In this document: piece by piece, positions 1 through 14,100 of the stretch
How positions within the stretch are numbered: position 1 is the first letter of the stretch
How the letters are laid out: each line of letters starts with the position of its first letter
Source of the DNA: Prinia subflava
Lineage: Eukaryota > Chordata > Aves > Passeriformes > Cisticolidae
Length of the DNA: 64,000 nt
Reading direction: 5' to 3'
Assembly (NCBI RefSeq): GCF_021018805.1
Contig: NC_086247.1
Coordinates: forward strand, 133,403,602 to 133,467,601
Notes under the pieces: model-generated
The model's database searches: none
The model's input: only the letters and a program-made list of their open reading frames with translations
Told to the model about the DNA's origin: nothing
Position numbers and translations under genes: made by a program

Positions 1-3000
1 AAACAGGCTTAACAACTGTGGAATAAGACCACCAGTTATGTATCACAAGATACTAGTTGTATTCTAGTGCACTACTCTGAGTATCTTGCCAGTCTCCTTG
101 AGTTGTTAAATCCTGAAATACTCTTTATTAATGTAACCTAGAAGAGGAATCTGTTCCTTCACGACCTGTGTCTGTTGCCCTGGAAGCTGCTGCTGCATAA
201 TAGTGCGGTTCAGTGCAACAACTCATTCCCAAGAAGCTGGAGAGATTGTCTCTACACAGAGGGCTGAATCAAGAATGGATTTTTCCACATTGTCACTGCT
301 GATGAAATGGGGTTTTCAGTTAGAATGCTTAGCACAGATCACCCTGCCCAGGAAACCTACATTCCAATGCTGCCAAGAGATATATGCTCAGCACCACATT
401 TGTCAAACCATTTCCTCTGCTAAGAGTTCATGCGTCAGTCTTGAAAAAGGCTTGCTTCTCTACTACCTCTCCTGATGTACATGGGAAAAGTGCAACTTAC
501 TTCCTTTCACAAAACATCTTGTTGAGCCTCTTGACTCCAAGCTGACTGCCTCGTGGGGAAAATCTGCTTTCTAGAGATTTAAAAATGGTGTGACTGTTCT
601 ATCACAAATCTGCATCACTGGAATATGGAGATCAAACAGGGAAATGATAATCATTAGATCAACTGTTAAAAGGTGATTGTTAGAAAGGTGTTTAGAGGCA
701 GTTTAAAAATGCATTCAGGACCCAACAATTTCTTTTGTTTTAGCTGGCATGACACTATCAGGCGTTGATGTCTGTAATAGACTCTGCTGTGATAAAATCA
801 AAATCAATCAAACAGAATCAATCTTTCTGTTACAAACAAGCAAAGAACAGATTCCACTTAAAGACGGATCAAGAGCACATGAATAATCCCAGAAATGTAC
901 CCAAAGAGCAGCTTTCTGGACTAACTTTAAATGCCAGCAACCAAACCCACCCACTGGTACCAATTGCACATCTCAGTTTTATCTCATCTTAATCAAATCA
1001 CTAATTATCTTACATAAATCCTAAGCAACATCATAGAATTTTGTTCTTCATAGGAACTTAATTCCTTGTTTTCTTTCAAAAATTTAAGTCTGTCTGCACT
1101 TACCTAAGTACATTGTGACCACTAAATCACACAATACATCATCTCTTTGTCAGTATCCTAGACAGAGAAGATCCTCTGAGAATATGCTTACAACATAAAG
1201 GTCACTCTGAAAGTTGACTAAAGGCATGAATAAAAAATAAAACATTTAGTTAAGTCCTTTGAGGAGACAAGGTTGCCATTATCCTTCACTGTTTAAGGAA
1301 GTTCTTCAACTGCTTTTCAACACTATTGTGACATCAGACGGAGAGTTTAATGGCAGCTCTTGAGTATATATAGAATCAAAGCCAAAATTCAGCTTACTAA
1401 AGTTTCAGAAAGTTACACAGCAGTGAGAGATTAAGAATCATTATATACTTGGCAAACTGACCTATTTCCAAACGATGCTGTCACAAGATGATATGTACAG
1501 TGGGCGTATTTTAGCCAACAAAAGCTAGCTAAGTGCCAAGAGCTGCTGAATTTCCTGCTAAGAATTAAGAGCCCCTCCACACACATTTCCCAGCACAATA
1601 TATGGCCCATCTTTTTGTCAGCCCAAGTCTTCCTTGAAAAATTAGGGTTGAAAAAAATTACCAGGCACCATTTTTCATGAAAGGTAAGGAAATTAAAGGA
1701 AATGAAAAAAGCTACAAAGTAAGAAGAGCTGATCTGAGGGTCTCACTGGTTAACATGCTTCCGAAGTAAAGTGCAATTCCAGTTTTATACTTGGTGCGTG
1801 ATTACCATGTAAAACAGGAGTGTGGAAATGTAAAAGTATGCAAGACAAATGACATTTTATCTTTAGACATAATCATCCCTCATGAGTGTCATCCCTACTT
1901 ATCAATTAATCACTAGAGCATGAATATCCCAAGACAAGGCTAAAAATGGGATGTAATTTTTCACTAAATATGCTTGAAACAGCCTGTACATTTCACAAAG
2001 GAAAGAAGGGGTTTGTGATCTATTTTGTAGCTGCTTCCCAAAAGCAGCTCAATGTCCCAGAATCTGAATGGAGATCCCTGACACTGACTGCAGTGATGGC
2101 TTGTGCCAGTTATCAGCAGATATCTCAAGGTTATATTTACATGACTGCAAGTGAGTGCATTGCCAGGACTTACTGAGTTATTGCTTTCTGGCTAAGTTAA
2201 CAGAAACTGAGAAAACAAAGTTCTAGCCATTTCAAACAGAAAATAAAACGTATTAGCATAAACCCCTTAGTGAAAATGTAACTTGGTGAGCCCCTGAAAT
2301 TTGTCTCAGCTAGTCTAGACAACATGAAACTTGAAAAAAAAGAAAAGCCTGTATTTCCAATCAGCTAGCAAAAACAATGGGCATAGGGAAACAAATGTCT
2401 GTCTCTTGAGTTCAGAATTCATCTGCCATACAGATGCATAGCTCTGGTTTAGGAGAGGCTACATCTTCCAGTACCTGAAAGCAAACTTACTGGTCTGATG
2501 GTCAGCTGCTGATGTGTGCTCTATCTTCTCAGTGTTGTAAGTGAGGTTAGCTAAGCAGCATGCTATCCAATCATTCATTTAACTGTACTGCTTTGCCTCA
2601 CAGTAAAAGATGTCTGGATCTATCAAGTGTTGAAAATTTCTTTGTATTTTGGCAGAATAAGCAATAAAACACACAAAAACTCAAGAACTTTTCTTATTTA
2701 GATACCCACAGGGAAAAATTGTAAATTCACATATCAACATTGTGATTTGCTCAATAGAAAAAAAGACACACTACCTGTTCAGAGGCTCTGAAAGAAAAAG
2801 ACAGTTGAAGAAGCTGTATAGCCATTAGCAGGAAAAGATCAAAATTCCACCATGAAAAAAGTTTTGATTTCTTCTGAGTGTACAGCTTCTCTGCTTTTGT
2901 GCACAACAATGCTACCAGACCTGTTACCTAGACCATGCCACTGTTTTTGAGTTTTAACTCTTAAAACCAAATGCAAACAGAGAAACGTCTTTAGTATATG

Positions 3001-5015
3001 GCATCCCAGTAATTCTCCATCACATATTTAGGGGAAACAGGAAATTAAAAAAAAAATCTTTTTCAGTAGGAAAATCCATTAACTTTCTTTTTAGCAGGGG
3101 GAACATGAAAAATAAAGACTCAAACAAAGCTACTACTGGTTTTCTAACAAATTTACTGATATTTTAAATTAATGATTTAAATATAAAATGGTCATATGCT
3201 GAAAATCTAAAATTGACACCTAATTATTAACATCTCCATGCATTCTGTTTCCATCACTAAACATTGAAAATGATGACACATTAATGTAATAAGCTTCTAA
3301 GATCAAAGTGGAAACCATGAAAGAGCCACAAAAAGATTATTTGATTTTGATTTTTCTCATTAATGACCAGAGTCTGATTCTGCTTACACTATTAACTATA
3401 CAGGTTTCAGTTATTTATTGTGAACAAAATCAAAATTGGCCCATTAGCCAGTAAGACAATGCTACACCTAGCAAAGAGTAAGACAACAAACACAATATGG
3501 CTAACTTAGAACAAAGAAAAACAGCTGAGGTAACTGATGAATTACAAAACCTTCTCATCAGTTTTGATTACACAAGGAAAGTTCCCAGAGTAGTTTAGTA
3601 TACCCAGTTACACATTTTAAATTTTTTTTCAAATTATAGGTACATAATAATAGCTTTCCCTCCCACTTCCTTCTCCACAAACTGAATACAGGTCAAATTC
3701 CCAAACCTCACTTCATTCCTTAAAATTTTGCTGTCTTCATGATGCCTAAAGTGCTCCTTGAGAGCAATGCATGAGGGTCCCTAACCTACACTGCTCAGCA
3801 AACAGAAATATCAAATTGACAGTATAAAACAAAATTACAAAACATTGTCAAGAAACTGAGAGGCAGGTACACCATGAACAGTGGGGAGGGGTGGTCCAAG
3901 GAGACAGGCAGCTGCTTCCCTACAGCAGTCTGTAGTACAGAGTACTACTGCAAGAAGGGTGTTGCAGCCTACTTAAATCTATGAATAAATCTGTCTTGAG
4001 AACACAAATTATAGCATAAATATCAGCACCCTTCTGAGACAAGCAATTCTTGCCACCACTCTCCCATCTGCGATTCTTTTCATTTAAAATTCTGTAAATG
4101 AAGAACAATAGCCTACAAAAGCCATTGTAGGGTCATTTAGTTTCACATAGAGATTTGCAATTCAGTTACTTAATTGGAATCCCACAACTGTCACTTGTGA
4201 ATACCCTTCTCTGGTAATTTTGTTCAGACAGCAACCATATAAACATTTGCCAGAAATGCTTCTGAATTATTAAAATACAGTTTTAAAATAAAGGCAAAAT
4301 GCAAAAACTAACTTTCCAATCCAGGTTGTACTGTTGTCGTACCACCCACTGCTCCTAGGGAGACAGCATCAAGATTGTTGCTAGACACTGAAAAATAACT
4401 TCCCATCTAAAGAATAACATGGAGATCTTTACTTAAAAAAACTATTACAATTAAGTGAATGATTAAAGATTATTTCCTAAACCAATGGTCAGCATTTGTA
4501 CATGGAAGAGATTTTTGTACATAAAATGGAGAAACCCAGCATGCACATTTACACTACTGAAGAAAGCACTAGTACTTGTATTTGAATTACTATGGTCGTA
4601 GACTTTTGTAAATTAGTCCAGATAAAACCAGATTTGAAGTCTTGAGTATCTCTCAAAACATAATAACCTGCATCCAAAAACATTAACAAATACTATTTCA
4701 ATCTATAAAGCCATACCAAATATACTGAAAATTAGTACTTCTCAAAAGGATTGTAATGTTTGTTCTTTTACATCTCTCATGTTACATAACAACTCTTAGA
4801 AATAAACAAAAAATGCAGGACAGTATCAAACAGTCTTTGTGCTTTCCTAACTTGTCTACATGAGAGTTACCTTCTCCTTGGCAAAATTCCTTTATATAAA
4901 TGTACAGGCTTGCATATTTGTCCTGAATGATGTGTGTACCTGGTAACACTTTGCCCAACACACTACAGGGAAAAAAACCAAATAACACAGCTACAATGTA
5001 TAATGTAATACTTAC
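1..5015 (-). other. RSU1 intron 8 (partial)
   Basis: AT-rich intron sequence. I looked for the last RSU1 exon (basic tail, about 34 codons) on the minus strand and did not find it. No repeat or RNA gene was recognised. Confidence 0.8.
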
Positions 5016-5148
5016 TATTTATATGTTTCTGAACGAATGTATTCAAAAACATGAGATACTCCCAGCTGGAACTGATCAGCAATAGGGGTAACCCAGGGAT
5101 TGTTCTCTGCTTTGAAGACTTGTTTTTGACCAGTCAAATCCAAATTAC
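5016..5148 (-). CDS. RSU1: RSU1 exon 8 (residues 200-244)
   Basis: 133 nt between CTCTTCCAG and GTAAGT. It encodes [20 protein letters not shown] then [20 protein letters not shown] and TYK, the C-terminal cap of the repeat domain. It ends TAT AAA TA|GTAAGT, so codon 244 (Tyr) is completed by the next exon. That exon should encode the basic tail and the stop; I could not find it between 1 and 5015, so it is taken to lie off the left edge. Confidence 0.96.
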
Positions 5149-8100
5149 CTGGAAGAGATTGAACAAAACATCACATGAAAAATATTTGAAACATGAAAAA
5201 TTTGAAAGGAATACCTTGTTGTGAACATAAAAACCTTTTATTCGTTTCAGAGAGTGCAACCATAATAAAAGCAAATATTTCAGTCTTAGCAAAGAGGAGT
5301 AGAAGGACACAGTAGTTCCCACCATGATGGATGCAGTTCCCCTCTGTTTCAGCGCTGCTACACACTGCAAAGCAGGGTTGAACTCTGTCCACTTATTTAT
5401 TAAATTAGTTTTAAGTCTAACTTGATAATGCAGCTGCTCACTATCTCCACTAGGATCTGCAAGCATGAAAGGAGAATGATTCTCTGGTAGAAGTCTGCTC
5501 TGCTGAAGCTCGGCATTGCAAAGCATTCCTCGATCCCTGTTCCAGGGGCTTTTTGCATTCCCAGTGCCTAGCATGTTGTCTGCACCAGGATCCCCTGTGA
5601 TCAGTGGTTAGAGTGACACACACTCACAAAAGCAGACAGACAGTACCATTCTTGTAACATGGCAGTTTTACCTGTTCTGGTGACAGAAGATGTAAGAGAT
5701 TTATCATGGGCTAGCTTGGGGTTTTTTTGTTCATTTTGTAGAAGTTTGCCACCCAAGACCAAAAACAGCACACGCTCCACTGAAACTCCTCATGACTATG
5801 GATACAAAGGGCTGAATTCCAAGACAGTCTAGCCATTGAAATATTTTCTTGTGTTCCATAAATGAAGAAATCTGTGGCACATTTTCAGTTTATTTTTGTG
5901 AATTTTACAATGAAGAGACCCTTTACCCTTCCCCCATAAATCAACAATATCTAAACCACAATAAGATAAAACAATCTTTAACTGTGGGGAGCAAGACAAA
6001 AAATATTTACAGTGTTTTAAAGACTGACTGAGTCAAGCTGCTGGTGAGATCTGAAATCAGCCTGACACCACAACTTTCCAAAAGGAAAGGGGCTGTGCAA
6101 GTGCAGGCACGGGGAGCTGCTGCAAGCCCTGTGCTCACTGCTCACTTTGGCTACACATTCCACACGACAGCTAATCCTTGGCGTATTCTGTAAAAGGGGT
6201 TAACACGATTAAAGACGGGCCATTACACGGTGTGAAAAGACGCCAAGCATCTCATACCAGCCTATCACAGAGTCGCTGTTACCTTAACAAGCTCATCTGC
6301 CAGCTGTCTGTGGCAGGCTGGTCTGAGCCCGCAGCAGCAGGAGCATCCCCCACAGCCGTCAGTCAGGCGGCAGCCGCCGCCGCCGCACGCTTCAGTGCAC
6401 CTCGCCTGCTTTATTAAGGGACTCGGCAGCCCTGTTCTAACAAGGATCAGGAAAAAGGATTAACTACTGTGACAAAGAGGACCTAATAAGCTAGAAGGCA
6501 GTGTGTCTAAAGCTGTGCTGGCTGGAGGCACGGGCTGGCGCTCTCGCCATCCAGATCTCATGCCGAAGCTGCTGGGGAAGTCGGCCAGAGCGGCGATTAG
6601 CCCTAACCCTCTGACCAGGGCCGCTGGGAACATCATGTATCACTCAGGGGCTTGCTTTGCAATTGCAAATTGGATTCCCCATTTTACTACCTACAAAAAA
6701 TCCTATATGCTGCTCTCTGAAACTACCAACACTGCATGCACTCTGTAGGTGGGGTATCAAGGTAAAACGATCAATCTGTGTACTACAAATAAAACCAGTT
6801 AAATTTGGGGAGGCAAGCTTGGTCCCATCACAGGCCAAGTTTAATGCTCCTTTTAGGAATATGTCACATGTGCCCAAAATCTCTGTATTTGGGGCCTCAG
6901 CTGAATCCTCTTGTCGCAAGCTGTGTCCAAAATTCACCATCCAGGGAAGGCTGCTGCACGTTTCCATTCCCACAGAACAGTGTGCCTGCTTCCATTTCAA
7001 ATACCACATGGCCCATTTAAATGTAATTAATTGTAATAATTACTACTCTACTACAGCCAAAGGAATCTTATAGCAAAATCAAGACTGCTCAAGCAGAATA
7101 ACCTGTAGGCCCCCTTGCCAATGTAAGTTTTGTTTATTTTCCTCTGTCTTCTCTTTTTTCCCAAAACACACTGGAGGCAGGTACAAATATTTCTTTTCAC
7201 CTTCAGAGGGAAGCAGAGGTCCTAATTAATCTAATTACAGAGGAAACTAGGGCACACAAAAATGCAGTATCCACACCAAAATCCACCCCTCCCTGCCCAG
7301 GACGTCCTTCTGGGAGCCCTGCCAGCAGCAGCTGGCCTGGCAGCCCATCCCACTGGCCACCTAGAGCTGGAGTGAGAGCCTAGGGATTTTAAGTGAAGAA
7401 TTTAATCAAGTGTGGTACTGCGAAAAGGAACAACTTGTCTATCCTCATGGCAAGCACCAGGTTCTCACAGGTGAGTGAAGGAGGGCTGCCCTACAGAAGA
7501 CAGGAAGGACAGGGCAATCAGTGCTTTAAAAACCTCCCTGTTAGATACCAAAATTTCCATCTGGAAATGAAGGACAGAAATAGGCAGAAAAATAAGCACG
7601 ATAAGAAGTTACAGGGAGAGTGTCCCACCTCGCCAAAACTAAATAAGAAATGGAGTCTAACCCTCCTGACACAAGGCAAGCCATCTGAGCACAGAGAAGG
7701 CACATAATTAAAAGCGAGACAGAAGGGAAGTGTTTCTCTCCTGCATCACCATACAGTGCTTGGGGACAGATCCTGGTGTCCTTTCTGTGCTTACAGCTAA
7801 AAAATCCATGAATCAAGGGCATACCTACCTAATTCTACTCTGGCTGCAGGACATCCAGGAGTCCCAAGCTCAAGGACTAAGTCTAAGTAACATCTCAGGA
7901 ATAGCATGTGCCAAACATACAGGAGCACTGCACAGACCCTTCTGTTCAGTGCACAAGACAAATCCAGCAGTGTGGAAGAGATGACCACACTTGCCTGAAG
8001 CATTGGCTGTGGCACCAGGCTCACCGCAGGAGTGCTGAGCGACCAGACACCTCACTAGTCCCCCATCTCCCAAACCCAAAAGTCTCCCTGCCTAGGTGAT

Positions 8101-11100
8101 TTTTTTATGGCAGCACCATGTTAGAAAATGCTGTTATTCCACCCCTGCAGCACTAGAGCCAGGGAAAAAGGCACAGCAGATGTGCCTTCAAGGATATTGT
8201 CTAACAGCAGCATCAGCTGAACACTGTCCTCAGTGCTTTTGGAAATTTATATGCTGTTCGATCACATCAAATCCCTCAGATACTTTTCGTAAGCAAAATA
8301 CAGAATGACCTCCAGTAACACTCCAGCACTGAAGATTCAATCACAAAATATATTAGGATAGGAGACTGCATTGGTCATTGCTGTTTCATTCCTTCCATGC
8401 ACATCTACCTATTAAAAATATTTATCATTTCTGTGATTTGGCATAATCGTTTCACTAAAATTGTATTTCTTCATTATAGACGTAATGTTCTTGCTATTTT
8501 GTCACTCTGAAGGAGATCAGCTCCACCAAAAGGCATCACAGTTGTATGCCTCTGGTAAGCGAGGAGGAACAGGCCATCCTCAAGGCTAGTCAGCACAGTC
8601 CCTTTCCTAGGGCACAGAAATGTTATTCAAATTATTTTTTAGTGCTTCTAAAATTATTCTAATAAATCATCAAAAATATACATCCCAGAATCCATGTTTA
8701 ACATGCTTAAAGAACCTTTTAAGTCCAACGGATACTTTTTTACTCTATCTTGAGTAAATACAGATTTCCAAGTACAAAGACGCAAAGTGGACACTGCTGC
8801 TACCAGCAAGTGGACAATGAAAAGAGAACAGAATCTGGAAAAGCAAAGAGCAGAGATCTAACAGCTGACTGCTGTGGATGACCTGCACAGAATGACCAAA
8901 AAGCCTTCTAAGAGGAGTCATCCGTGTGGTCTTAGAAATGCCTGATCTTGGCAGTTTTATTTCTGTCTCAGCAGTCATTGTATCTGAAGATGATACTAAA
9001 CCCTTAAGTTTGATTGTATCCCTGTGATTTAACTCCATTTACCCCACCTCAAAACCAAATAGCTCCTAATGCCCAGCTACTAAGTTGTGCAGACCTGAAA
9101 ACTGTCCACTGCCCAAATCTCTTGTTAGCTGCCACCTGGGAGCTACAGTAAATAGACCTACACCAAAACTCTTGAAAGCTCAAGTACAAAATAAAAGTGT
9201 GCATATTTTAAATTTTAATATGTTCTAACTTAGGTCTTCCATTAACAAAAAATAACATTTATCGCTTCCTAAACTCAGAGTGTCTACAGCCATAGGTGGC
9301 AGAAGGGCCACCTCATATGACCATGGGCATATCTCATCCTGAGAGACATTTAAAGGATAAGAAGGCAGCTGCACTTTCCTGTCTCCATGGCTCTATCCTG
9401 CACTGCAGCTAAAACATGATCATTAATGTTTCTTGTTATTTTCCTGCAGTGCTGTTGAAATAAAAAGTGGTTTGTGTGAACATTCATGTTTTGCTGAAAT
9501 GCCTCCAAAGGTCAGAAGAGAGCTCATAATAGAAAATCAAATGCTGCCTCCCACAGATGTGTTTGCAGAGTGTCAGAGCCAGTAATAGTACTACCCATCA
9601 CTTTGGCCAAGGGTGCCTTCAGACCTCCCAGGCTACTCCTCTCCATTAGATCTAGTCTGCAAGCACCCCTTACATACACAGCTCTTATGATATACAGATA
9701 TACAACTCTTATGATATACAGATATACTGTAGCTGTATATGTATCCTCTTGTGATGTATGATATACAAAGTGTTTAATATTTACCCAAGGGATGTATACT
9801 GTAAGTATAGTAAGGTATAACTAGTGTACATACATTCAAAAGGAAACACAATGAGCACCAGCCTGGCTTGTCTTTTTCACTTGAATGCCCCCCGGCAACA
9901 CTTTAAATACTTTCAAAAATTAAAAGGTGAAATTAAGTAATTAAACAACCCTGACATTTGAGAACTGAACATTGGCATTCAGCATAAGAAACATGATCCT
10001 AGCTGTAAAATGCCAGATCAAGGCTTCTTTGTAATGGTTTAAATTCATCCCCAGTGGAGCTCCATTAAAATCAATGGATACAGTTTTTAACCTGTATCCT
10101 GTTGAATTTCACATCTGTGTCCTGTTGATGCTCTGACTCACCTCCCAGCTTACACTCTGCTTCACTGACCTCAAGGAGAGTCCTCAAGCTGTAACACATC
10201 CCTTTTAACAATTCCTCTTAAGACTGCAATTCAAACGTTCTTTCCCTTTACAACACAAAGGTCTTATTCTCTGTCATACATAAAACAGGAGGAACAAAAT
10301 TAGTTTTAGTAATTTATTTAGATATAAATACCTTTGAATCCTGTTTTATTAAATGCTAAGTAAGGGATCAATCCACTGCACTAAATTTAAACTTAGGTTG
10401 TACGTAAAAATATGTCTGTCCTGGCTTGTTTTAGATTTGCTTTACACTAGAGGGCTTATAATTTTTATTACTTTTCTGGCATTTGCTTTGTCTCAGTAGA
10501 GAGAGAGATTGCTTTAAGTGTGGGGGGTGGAAGAAATATAATGACTATTATGTCATAAAAAGTATACCAAAGCAATTAATTGTGAATGATATCTTAATAC
10601 TTATGTAAAATACTGAACACATATACACATTTCTATGCCACGAAGTGTTATCAAAAGCCAATGATTTTTAGCCCAATCTTAAGCACATGTAAGGCCAAGC
10701 ACCAGTGACTCGTATCGCTCCTATAAACAAGTATGTCTGCTTTGAAGACATAGCACTTTTGAGGGATTAGTAACAGAAGACAGTAGATTTAAACAGTATT
10801 TATACAGGAGCAGTAAGACAACAAAGAGCAAAGTCTTCTTGCACCTAAGTGCAACATGACTCAATCTCTTTGAAACCAGAAATATTCACGGAAATATTCA
10901 GTATGATAAACTAATCTACATTTCCATAGCATATGTCAAAAATACAGATTTGCTTACTGATGAGCTCCTATGCACTAAGAGAGAACAACTAAGTTTAGTA
11001 AATCTAAACCTAGACTGCAATGCCTCCACAAGATCAATCCCAGCAACACTTCTGCCCTCTCACCCCTACACTCTCATACTGGAGAAGGTCTAACAGTATC

Positions 11101-14100
11101 ACTTCAAGTCACCAGCACTTCAGAGAACTCTGAAATAGCCTTTGTGGTGGTTCCACATAATATGGGAAAAGGTTCAAGCCTCAGATAACAAGAAATAAGA
11201 TCAGTACATGCAAATAAATGAGATACTCCAGGGCACCCCTCACACCTCTGTGCTGAACTAAAGTAACTTAGTTCTAAAACACTGCTGCTCCCTCTGCCCA
11301 TTTACCAAGGATAAAGATCACCTGTGCCTTCTTCTCATGAAGTGAGTGAGGATCAGCAGCCAAGTCTTCTCTCACTCTTTACTTTGATAGGTTAGTCTGA
11401 TTATACTATGATCCCATAGTAGCTACTCCATTTGCTTCAACTCTTAGTAAGAGGAATGTAGCTGAAATAAGTAAAAGCAGACCAACTAAATCTTGAATTC
11501 TTTACCCCTGAAGTAAATGTGAAGCGTTACAGGGCAAACTGGTATCGCCTCAGCTACAGCTATTGCAATTGCATGGGAGGAGAACTTTACCCTCTAGCAT
11601 GTTTCATAGCAGAGTTTAAAACAAAGTAAATGTGGTGCTGAGATGTTTATACAAAATTCCAGCATCGAAGCAAAGGTCAGCCAGAATCTTTATACCAAAG
11701 TATACCGAAAGTCTGACACTTCGGAATGTGTCAGGACTGAAGATGAATCCTGGGAAAGAGAAGACGATGGATGAAACTGAACTAAAACCTTAAACCACAC
11801 TCCAGGTTACAAATACAGACAGATTACAGCTCTAACCTGCCTGGACAAATTCATACTTCCATATTTAGGTGACAGGAGGAGAGGTTAGCTCTCTGGGAAC
11901 AAGGGGGGAGCCCTGGAAACTTTTAATATCACAATACACAGCAAAACAGACCTTACCAGGACAGCTAGGAGAAAGAGTAAATAATAATAACATTCACACA
12001 TGAAAGCCATGAAACAGGAACTTATTCAATGCAGCACACTGGGTACTCCTCACCTAGCAACACTCTGCTAATGCGTTATACGGCCACATGACAAATCAGG
12101 CTGTTTCAGCAACTGAACTCCACCACACACAGCTCTCAGATACCAGGACAACCAGCCCAGCCAGTGCCATTGTCTTGGTAGCTAAGAGGAAAGGCAGAAG
12201 AGCGAGCATTTTAACAAAAATCCAAAAAATTGCTTCAAAATGTACTTGCAATATGTATTTTTAAAATAATTTCTAGAACTATTTATTTATTACTTACAAC
12301 TTGATTAAATTAATTTCTCCCACACTCCTCACGTAAGAACAAGACCATTGACTAGAAGACCTACAAGTCCTGCTAAGTTTCACTGACTTCTTTCTTTGAA
12401 AGGTGACATGTTGTGCTGGAAATACCATTTCCTTCACTGCTCTGTGTAACAAATGTCCAGTGCTGACTGGGATCCCAGGGGGCAGACCAAGAGTCACCGC
12501 TAAGTGTTCCCAGTGAAGAAATCCAAGAAACACACTACGCAGCAGATGGGTTTTGGAACAAAGGAAATTAACGTGATGTCAAAGTAGTTTAACATCAAAG
12601 ACACTTTAATGGCACAGGAAGTATTACAGGCTTAGAGGATCAGCATCCCAATTTATTTTGGAATATATTGCACATTCTTTCCAACATCAGAAACTCCCCT
12701 GAGATTCTCAATTACTTGGGAATTCAACAGAGCATTCTCTCTTTGAAGGGTCCCTTATCAGACCAAAATCTAGTTAATTTTAAAAAATGGCTTCAAAAAA
12801 GACCCACTGTATTGCTTTTGCCCCAAACCTTTGCAAGTTCCATTCAAACACAGGTTGCCAAGTACTCAGAAGAGCGAAACCACTTTTAAGTACTATGAAA
12901 CGCACAAAATGAACCAAATATAACAACAAATGCAACATTTGCTCAGATTGGCTCTAATTACAGTACTCTTACCTACTAAAGCTCTGACACAACAGATGAA
13001 GTATCTGCTGACAGAAACATCATTATTATGTTGATGGTACTTATAATCAGAGCACAGTCAACATGAGGAAAAGCCACACACACACTGTAGTCATCTGAGA
13101 AGCAAATGTAAAACTTGCATATTTTAAAAACTAATGCAAGATCAAATCTGAATCTTGGAAAGTTTGGCAAGAATTACAGCAGTGTTCATCAAGTACTTTG
13201 CGTTCAGCCTGGTTTCTAAACTACATAACAAGTGGTGGGGTGTAGGGTGTAGTGGTTTTAGATTTTTTTTTTTACTTAAAGTGAGAAACGTAATTAGAAT
13301 ATGCACAGATTTTCAGAGAAGATTTTCTATATAAATAATCTCTCTATAACCTATCTTGTTACATACATGTTTTATATTGTTTCTTGACTGAAAACTGCTA
13401 CATCAGCAGTCCCAGAAAACAAGTTATTTTGTTTATTCACCTTTACCTTAGTTCCAAAATTAGAAATACGTCTTTTTTTGAAATTGTAAGGTCCAGTGCT
13501 CAGAACTGTTGTCCAAAGAGTCCCAGTGTACAGGCTTCCAACAAGCACCAAAGAATGACCTGTACTTCAGAGGAGAGCAGCACTGTGGTGTGACACAGGC
13601 AGAGTGCAGTGACAGTTTATACTGAAATAAGAAAAGTTTGTCATTTACGTCAACTAATGGAAAGTTTCCAACATCTGGAAAAGAGATATCTTTTGTAAAG
13701 TAAGTGATTCTTCTGTTTGCACATGTCTGTTATAATTACCTGAGTAAATGGCTAATTTGATTAATATTTACTTGAACAAACAACTGCAGCTATTACTTTG
13801 TGTAATATAATATTAATTCACAAATTCTAGAGTCATTTCAAAAGCCTAAACTTTAAAGGGTCTTCCTGTGATGGAAACATTGAGGCTTTTGGCTCAATTC
13901 CTTGAACTTTGTATTTAAAGCAAATCCTTTATGCACAGAAGCTAATTTAGCTGTTCAAAACCAAAAATTTTTGGAAGAATTACTTGGTTATTCTGATATA
14001 CAAATTAAATTTACAAAATGTTTCATGCTCCTTAAAAAGCAACATGGTTACTTACCTCATCAAGATTTTTTTTTACAAGGCTTGAATTTTCCACTTTTCC

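Noticed and set aside
5134..5574. 146-codon minus-strand open frame next to RSU1 exon 8
   Set aside because: It is intronic, crosses the exon 8 acceptor in the wrong frame and shows no domain. One frame of this length is expected by chance in 64 kb over six frames.
7393..8308. Cluster of overlapping open frames of 60-104 codons on both strands
   Set aside because: Locally higher GC makes longer chance frames. No splice sites or protein family matches were recognised, and the frames contradict each other.
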